From NCBI GenBank assembly GCA_017429885.1, contig JAFROA010000188.1, positions 1 through 6,233 of the forward strand: a stretch of DNA of 6,233 nucleotides, written 5' to 3'. Source of the DNA: Bacteroidales bacterium (GTDB lineage: Bacteria; Bacteroidota; Bacteroidia; Bacteroidales; UBA932). Made by a program: the position numbers and the translations under genes. Below, one piece after another: positions 1 to 4,457 of this stretch. Positions within the stretch are counted from its first letter, which is position 1, and each line of letters starts with the position of its first letter. The notes under the pieces were generated by a model. That model had not been told where the DNA came from. It saw only the letters and a list, made by a program, of their open reading frames with translations, and made no database searches.

Positions 1-146
1 CCAAGTTCTCGGGCAAGATCGACGCTGGTTTCAAAATCGCCCCGAAAGACGGATCATATTTCATTGATCTCACTTCCGAGGCATTCGATGCTTTGATCGG
101 AGAATATCTCAGGCCCACCACACGGAAGATGCTCTTCGGGGAGTGA
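1..146 (+). CDS. atpE: V-type ATPase subunit E, C-terminal end (partial)
   Basis: The window opens inside this gene. The frame starting at base 3 reads 47 codons to a TGA at 144-146 and ends in EYLRPTTRKMLFGE. A run such as GSYFIDLTSEAFDALIGEYL followed by RP..R..LFGE is typical, from memory, of the C-terminus of bacterial V-type ATPase subunit E. Subunit E pairs with subunit G in the peripheral stalk, which holds the A3B3 head still against the membrane subunit I. The visible part is the globular C-terminal domain that contacts the head; the long N-terminal helix lies upstream of the window. Its place directly before DUF2764, atpA and atpB supports the call. The stop codon overlaps the next gene's ATG by one base. 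The 5' end is missing, so length and start cannot be judged. Confidence 0.85.
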   Translation, partial: KFSGKIDAGFKIAPKDGSYFIDLTSEAFDALIGEYLRPTTRKMLFGE

Positions 147-148
147 TG
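144..148 (+). promoter_or_regulatory. TGATG stop-start overlap between atpE and the DUF2764 gene
   Basis: The atpE stop TGA (144-146) and the ATG of the next gene (146-148) share one base. Such overlaps usually let a terminating ribosome restart on the next gene, so the two products should be made in linked amounts. The G-rich GGGGAG at 138-143 lies too close to the ATG to be a normal Shine-Dalgarno site. The overlap is seen directly; the coupling is inferred. Confidence 0.5.
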
Positions 149-754
149 TCGAATTACGAATACATAATCGCGAGTCTGCCCTCCATTTCCAAGGACTGGA
201 AGTTTGGTGAGAACCAGACTTTGGATAGCTATATTCAGTGGATCAAGTCACAACTCTCAGACAAGGATATCAAGACTGTGGACGCCCTGCTGGACGGATT
301 CAAGGAGGAGAATCTCAACCCCGGTTTCTATGAGGCCGCCCTCAAGGACGGTAACCGGTTCATCAGGGAGTTCTTCACCTTTGACCTGGGGATGCGCAAC
401 ACGAAGGCGAGATTCCTTAACAAAGTGTTCAATCGCCCGGTGAATCAGGACACCATCAATTTGGAGACTGGAGAATTCGAGGAGGCTGCCAAGGTCGAGG
501 AAATACTGGGCGGGGAAGACATTCTCGCCAGGGAAAGAGGTCTGGACGCCATCAAATGGCAGAAGATCAGCGAGTTGACAACTTTCGATTATTTCGACCT
601 CGAAGCCTTGCTGGGAATGATCGCGAAGATGAGAATCATTGAGAGATGGCGGGCTTTGGACGAAGAGACTGGCAGGGAAATGTTCCTGGACCTCATCAAT
701 GAGACAAAAGCCACCTTTGGTGGCGTGAGCTACACCGCTCCACAAGATGAATAA
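146..754 (+). CDS. DUF2764-family V-ATPase operon protein, candidate subunit C-like adaptor
   Basis: This is a soluble, charged, mostly helical protein of 202 residues with no signal peptide or membrane segment. Visible landmarks are YEYIIASLP near the N-terminus (residues 4-12), FFTFDLGMRNTKARFLN (76-92), and a C-terminal block (about 129-182) with ERGLD, KW, TTFDYFDLEALLG, IIERW and GREMF. These match my memory of the DUF2764 family, which lies between atpE and atpA in Bacteroidota, Chlamydiae and Borrelia V-ATPase operons. The function is not established to my knowledge. By inference it may act as the subunit C/d adaptor joining the AtpD shaft to the c-ring: it occupies the slot of C and F in other operons, and FDLGMRN and the LLGMIAKMRIIERW helix loosely recall repeated motifs of subunit C. 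I chose the ATG at 146, which shares its A with the upstream TGA. An in-frame GTG at 143 would add one residue. Confidence 0.8.
   Translation: MSNYEYIIASLPSISKDWKFGENQTLDSYIQWIKSQLSDKDIKTVDALLDGFKEENLNPGFYEAALKDGNRFIREFFTFDLGMRNTKARFLNKVFNRPVNQDTINLETGEFEEAAKVEEILGGEDILARERGLDAIKWQKISELTTFDYFDLEALLGMIAKMRIIERWRALDEETGREMFLDLINETKATFGGVSYTAPQDE
710..724 (+). other. Small perfect hairpin near the 3' end of the DUF2764 gene
   Basis: GCCACC (710-715) and GGTGGC (719-724) are perfect inverted complements separated by TTT, giving a six-pair, GC-rich stem with a three-base loop. It lies inside the last coding part of the DUF2764 gene, 46 bases before the atpA start. There is no T-run after it, so it is not a classical terminator. 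It could be an mRNA stability or processing element separating low-copy stalk subunits from the head subunits, or simply chance in codons for A-T-F-G-G. Confidence 0.25.
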
Positions 755-769
755 CACGAAATAGTATAT
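755..769 (+). promoter_or_regulatory. A/T-rich leader and start region of atpA without Shine-Dalgarno
   Basis: The 15 bases between the DUF2764 stop and the atpA ATG are mostly A and T (CACGAAATAGTATAT) and contain no purine-rich Shine-Dalgarno match. A/T-rich unstructured leaders in place of Shine-Dalgarno sites are the norm in Bacteroidota, which supports the taxonomic reading. No Bacteroidota-type promoter (TTTG about 19 bases before TAnnTTTG) is visible here, so atpA is read as co-transcribed from upstream. Confidence 0.4.
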
Positions 770-2524
770 ATGAAGACAACAGGAAAAGTTATAGGCATCG
801 TCTCAAACCTCGTGACCGTCCAAGTTGACGGTCCGGTGGCTGAAAACGAGCTTTGCCACATCACGCTTGACGGCACGCCGCTCCTGGCTGAGGTCATCAA
901 GGTGAATGGTGACAAGGCTTCCGTGCAGGTTTTCGAGAGCACCAGAGGGCTGAAAAACGGTGACCCCGTTGAGTTTGAGGGTAGAATGCTTGAGGTCACC
1001 CTCGGGCCTGGACTTCTGTCAAGCGTCTATGACGGGCTCCAGAACAACCCGGCCACCATGGAGGATGTGTTCCTCAAAAGAGGAGAGTACACGGATCCGC
1101 TCGATCACAATAAGTTGTGGGAGTTCACCCCGATAGCTAAAGAGGGTGACAAAGTCATCGCCGGAGACTGGCTTGGAGAGGTCAAGGAAGGCTGGCTGCC
1201 CCACAAGATAATGGTTCCGTTCACGTTCAAGGGGGAATATACCATCAAGAAAATAATTCCCGCGGGCAGCTACAACATCGACATGGTGATAGCGGTACTG
1301 AGCGACGGGTCCGGAGAGGCGAGATATGTCACAATGACACAGAAGTGGCCTGTGAAGGTGGCTGTCAAGGCGTACAAGGAAAAACCCAGGCCAAAGAAAA
1401 TCATGGAGACGGGCGTGCGATGCATCGACACCTTCAATCCCATCGCTGAAGGAGGCACGGGATTCATACCTGGTCCTTTCGGATGCGGAAAGACTGTCCT
1501 TCAGCACGCTATCGCCAAACAGGGAGAGGCGGATGTCATAGTCATGGCCGCATGCGGGGAACGCGCCAACGAAGTCGTGGAGATATTCACGGAGTTCCCT
1601 GAGCTTGTCGACCCCCACACCGGAAGGTTCCTTATGGAGCGCACGACCATCATCTGCAACACCTCCAACATGCCGGTAGCCGCTCGAGAGGCATCTGTAT
1701 ACACCGCGATGACGATATGCGAGTATTATAGGGCGATGGGACTCAAATGCCTTCTGCTCGCAGACTCGACATCCCGTTGGGCCCAGGCTCTGAGAGAGAT
1801 GTCCAATAGGATGGAGGAGCTTCCCGGTGCTGACGCTTTCCCCGTGGACCTCTCAGCCATCATCTCCAATTTCTACTCCAGGGCAGGAATGGTTGTCCTC
1901 AACAACGGGCAGACAGGTGCCATCACATTCATTGGTACGGTCTCCCCTGCCGGAGGTAATCTCAAGGAACCTGTCACCGAGTCCACCAAGAAGGCCGCCA
2001 GGTGTTTCTACGGACTCGAGCAGAACAGGGCTGACCAGAAGCGCTATCCTGCCGTCAACCCGATCGAGTCATACTCCAAATACCTTGAATATCCCGAGAT
2101 CATCTCTTACCTCGACAGTAACGTGGAGAGAGACTGGGTAGCCAAAGTACTGAAAGCCAAGAACTTACTTCGTCGAGGCCGGGAGGCTTATGAGCAAATC
2201 AACATCCTCGGCGACGACGGTGTTCCTCTCGGGTACCACATCAGTTTCTGGAAGTCAGAACTGATAGACTTCGTCTTCCTTCAGCAAGACGCTTTTGACA
2301 GCATCGATGCCCTCTGTCCTATGGAGAGGCAGAAATATATGCTCGACATGGTGCTGGATCTCTGCGACAAGGACTACCAGTTCGATGATTTCGAGAAATG
2401 CCGCGACTTCTTCAAGGAGCTTATCAATGACCTCCGCCAGATGAACTACACAGAGTTCCACAGTGAGGCCTTCGAGAACTACGCCAACAAGACCCGTAAA
2501 ATAACGCAAGAATATGGCAATTAA
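770..2524 (+). CDS. atpA: V-type ATP synthase/ATPase catalytic subunit A
   Basis: This is the nucleotide-hydrolysing or nucleotide-synthesising subunit of the A3B3 head. At 584 residues it has the usual family length. An N-terminal beta-barrel (about 1-70) is followed by the inserted bulge domain that marks A subunits (RGEYTDPLD near 104-112, ending near 190). The nucleotide-binding core then carries the P-loop GPFGCGKT (235-242, K241/T242), CGER with the catalytic-base glutamate E264, the Walker B strand LLLAD (D332) followed by STSRWA, and SPAGGN (392-397). PAVNPIESYS (427-436) fits the ATP synthase alpha/beta signature. The C-terminal domain is helical. Oddities are a cysteine in the P-loop (C239), a second cysteine at CPMERQ (C516), and GERANE where most A subunits have GERGNE. 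The ATG at 770 gives the expected N-terminus (MKTTGKVIGI). The 3' end overlaps atpB by 11 bases, which suggests coupled translation of the two 3:3 partners. Confidence 0.97.
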   Translation: MKTTGKVIGIVSNLVTVQVDGPVAENELCHITLDGTPLLAEVIKVNGDKASVQVFESTRGLKNGDPVEFEGRMLEVTLGPGLLSSVYDGLQNNPATMEDVFLKRGEYTDPLDHNKLWEFTPIAKEGDKVIAGDWLGEVKEGWLPHKIMVPFTFKGEYTIKKIIPAGSYNIDMVIAVLSDGSGEARYVTMTQKWPVKVAVKAYKEKPRPKKIMETGVRCIDTFNPIAEGGTGFIPGPFGCGKTVLQHAIAKQGEADVIVMAACGERANEVVEIFTEFPELVDPHTGRFLMERTTIICNTSNMPVAAREASVYTAMTICEYYRAMGLKCLLLADSTSRWAQALREMSNRMEELPGADAFPVDLSAIISNFYSRAGMVVLNNGQTGAITFIGTVSPAGGNLKEPVTESTKKAARCFYGLEQNRADQKRYPAVNPIESYSKYLEYPEIISYLDSNVERDWVAKVLKAKNLLRRGREAYEQINILGDDGVPLGYHISFWKSELIDFVFLQQDAFDSIDALCPMERQKYMLDMVLDLCDKDYQFDDFEKCRDFFKELINDLRQMNYTEFHSEAFENYANKTRKITQEYGN

Positions 2525-3836
2525 GGCATATCAACGGATATACACACGGCTGGACGCCATCACTAAGGCGACTGTCTCACTGAAAGCCAAGGGTGTCACA
2601 AATGACGAGTTGGCTGTTGTGCATGGCAGGCTTGCCCAAGTAGTGAAGACTAAGGGAGACCTGGTGACTTTACAGGTGTTCTCAGGAACTGAAGGCATAC
2701 CCACTGACGCCGAGATCACCTTCCTCGGCGAACCACCTACCCTGAGGGTCTCAGACCAGTTGGCAGGCCGTTTCTTCAACGCTTACGGCCGTCCTATTGA
2801 TGGCGGACCCGAGGTTGAGGGAGAGGAAAGGGAGATTGGAGGTCCCTCTGTTAACCCGTACAAGAGACGCCAGCCTTCTGAGCTTATTCCCACGGGTATC
2901 GCCGGAATAGACCTCAACAACACCATCGTGTCCGGACAGAAGATCCCATTTTTCGCGGACCCTGACCAGCCTTACAACCAGGTAATGGCAGACGTGGCCT
3001 TGAGGGCGGATGTGGACAAGATCATTCTTGGAGGAATGGGTCTTTCCAATGATGACTATCTTTTCTTCCGCCATGCGTTCGAGGACGCCGGAGCGCTTGA
3101 CAGGATCATCTGTTTCGTCAATACGACCGAGGATCCACCTGTCGAGAGGCTCCTTGTTCCGGATATGGCATTGACAGCCGCCGAGTATTTCGCCGTGGAC
3201 AAGAACGAGAAAGTGCTCGTGCTCTTGACCGACATGACCCTATACGCCGACGCCCTGTCAATTGTCTCCAACCGTATGGATCAGATTCCATCCAAGGATT
3301 CCATGCCGGGCTCCCTCTACTCGGATCTCGCCAAGATTTACGAGAAGGCGGTCCAGCTCCCTACCGAAGGATCAATCACCATCATAGCTGTCACCACGCT
3401 AAATGACGGAGACATCACACACGCTATCCCAGACAACACTGGTTATATCACTGAAGGTCAGCTATTTCTCCGTGCCGATTCTGATTCCGGAAAGGTTATC
3501 ATAGATCCTTTCCGCTCACTTTCCCGACTCAAACAAAGGGTCCAGAACATCAAAACACGAGAGGATCACAGCCAGGTGATGAACGCTGGAGTCAGGCTCT
3601 ACGCCGACGCCAAGAACGCTAAGACGAAACTGGAGAATGGTTTCGACCTGTCCGACTACGACCATCGCTGCCTCGACTACGCCAAAGAATACGCCACCAG
3701 ACTACTCTCAATTGATGTCAATATCTCTATAACCGAGATGCTTGACACAGCTTGGGAGCTGTTCGGGAAGTATTTCAGCAAAGCCGAGACCGGCATCAAG
3801 CAATCACTGATCGACAAATACTGGAAAGGCCGCTAA
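2514..3836 (+). CDS. atpB: V-type ATP synthase/ATPase regulatory subunit B
   Basis: This is the non-catalytic partner of AtpA; three copies alternate with A in the head and complete each active site. The 440 residues are slightly shorter than typical B subunits (about 460). The N-terminal barrel (about 1-75) is followed by QLAGRFFNAYGRPIDGGPE and by TGIAGIDLNNTIVSGQKIPF. Where A has its P-loop, this protein has FADPDQPYNQ (147-156) with no GKT, as expected for a subunit that does not hydrolyse ATP. DPFRSLSRLK (331-340) holds R338, which aligns by motif with the arginine finger that reaches into the A site. PSKDSMPGSLYSDLAKIYEKA and GYITEGQLFLR are further family blocks. The C-terminal part is helical and ends in DKYWKGR. 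The ATG at 2514 lies inside the end of atpA and follows A-rich bases rather than a Shine-Dalgarno site. Overall sequence reads as Bacteroidales-like. Confidence 0.97.
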   Translation: MAIKAYQRIYTRLDAITKATVSLKAKGVTNDELAVVHGRLAQVVKTKGDLVTLQVFSGTEGIPTDAEITFLGEPPTLRVSDQLAGRFFNAYGRPIDGGPEVEGEEREIGGPSVNPYKRRQPSELIPTGIAGIDLNNTIVSGQKIPFFADPDQPYNQVMADVALRADVDKIILGGMGLSNDDYLFFRHAFEDAGALDRIICFVNTTEDPPVERLLVPDMALTAAEYFAVDKNEKVLVLLTDMTLYADALSIVSNRMDQIPSKDSMPGSLYSDLAKIYEKAVQLPTEGSITIIAVTTLNDGDITHAIPDNTGYITEGQLFLRADSDSGKVIIDPFRSLSRLKQRVQNIKTREDHSQVMNAGVRLYADAKNAKTKLENGFDLSDYDHRCLDYAKEYATRLLSIDVNISITEMLDTAWELFGKYFSKAETGIKQSLIDKYWKGR

Positions 3837-3839
3837 AGA

Positions 3840-4457
3840 ATGGCTATCAAGTTTCAATACAACAAGACATCGCTGAATAACCTGCAAAAGCAGCTCAAGA
3901 TGCGCCTCGGAGCCCTCCCGACTTTACAAAACAAGGAGAGCGCCCTTCGCCTTGAGGTGCGCAAAGCCAAGGAGAAAAGCGAGAGCCTTATCCGGGAGCT
4001 TGACTTGGCCGAAAAGAAGTATGATTATCTCGCTCCACTTTGGAATGAGTTTGACCATGGTATCGTGTCCATCACGGAAGTGGATTTGAAGACTGTCGAG
4101 GTGGCCGGCGTTAAATGCCCCGAGCTTGGAGAGATCAAATACGAGATAAAGCCTTTCAACACTTTCGCCAAACCCGCCTGGTACATGGACGGGGTCGCGA
4201 TTTTGAAGGAGCTTTCCCGTCTGGGCATCGAATCCGAGGTTTATAAGGAGAAGAAACGGATATTGGACTATCAAAGGAAGAAGACCACTCAGAAGGTCAA
4301 TCTCTACGAGAAGGTCCAGATACCTGGTTATCAAGAGGCTATTCGCAAAATCAAGCGATATATGGAAGATGAGGAGAACCTCAGCAAAGCCTCATCAAAA
4401 ATAGTTAAGGAACGTCATGCGGCCGAGGAGGCCATGGAGGAGGAAAGCCATGATTGA
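3840..4457 (+). CDS. atpD: V-type ATPase central shaft subunit D
   Basis: Subunit D is the coiled-coil rotor shaft inside the A3B3 head, equivalent in role to gamma in F-type enzymes. The 205 residues match the family's usual length. The N-terminal helix (about 5-62) starts FQYNKTSLNNLQKQL and continues with heptad-like leucines and charged residues through RKAKEKSESLIREL. A central globular section (about 70-135) contains GVKCPELGEIKYE and AKPAWYMDGV. A long C-terminal helix (about 135-200) carries RKKTTQKVNLYEKVQIPGYQEAIRKI split by a short IPGY turn, then a very charged tail rich in glutamate. Helix-loop-helix with a mid domain is the D fold. The gene starts 3 bases after atpB stops and ends 8 bases inside atpI. 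No separate gene for its usual partner, subunit F, is seen in the window. GGAAAGG at 3823-3829 is a weak Shine-Dalgarno-like sequence about 10 bases from the ATG. Confidence 0.93.
   Translation: MAIKFQYNKTSLNNLQKQLKMRLGALPTLQNKESALRLEVRKAKEKSESLIRELDLAEKKYDYLAPLWNEFDHGIVSITEVDLKTVEVAGVKCPELGEIKYEIKPFNTFAKPAWYMDGVAILKELSRLGIESEVYKEKKRILDYQRKKTTQKVNLYEKVQIPGYQEAIRKIKRYMEDEENLSKASSKIVKERHAAEEAMEEESHD
4436..4443 (+). promoter_or_regulatory. Strong Shine-Dalgarno-like site for atpI
   Basis: GGAGGAGG ends six bases before the atpI ATG at 4450, which is ideal spacing and a near-perfect anti-Shine-Dalgarno match. It lies inside the glutamate codons at the end of atpD (MEEES), so it may be a by-product of coding. 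None of the other starts in the window has a comparable site, which makes it unusual for this operon. It supports 4450 over the in-frame ATGs at 4462 and 4465. Confidence 0.4.

Noticed and set aside
143..145. GTG as start codon of the DUF2764 gene
   Set aside because: It adds only one residue before an ATG that forms the usual TGATG overlap; ATG at 146 is the simpler choice, though the GTG cannot be excluded.
710..724. Rho-independent terminator between the DUF2764 gene and atpA
   Set aside because: The stem is only six pairs and is followed by CGTGAG-type bases, not a T-run.
257..757. Minus-strand open frame of 166 codons opposite the DUF2764 gene
   Set aside because: The sense frame has recognisable family motifs and sits in register with the operon; the antisense translation has no recognisable domain and no start signal.
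713..769. Possible Bacteroidota promoter just before atpA (TTTG at 716-719 and the TATATA-like bases near 764)
   Set aside because: No TAnnTTTG element occurs at the right distance from the TTTG, and the region lies inside an otherwise continuous operon.
1019..1618. Minus-strand open frame of 199 codons opposite atpA
   Set aside because: It lies wholly inside a strongly conserved catalytic subunit gene, its translation resembles no family I know, and its codon pattern is the mirror of the sense frame. It is a shadow.
2514..3851. AtpB and AtpD both begin with MAIK, suggesting a duplicated start region
   Set aside because: The similarity covers only four codons, uses different synonymous codons, and the flanking bases differ; it is coincidence.
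3924..4334. Minus-strand open frame of 136 codons opposite atpD
   Set aside because: Its leucine-rich translation is what results from reading the Lys/Glu-rich coiled coil of AtpD backwards; there is no independent evidence for coding.
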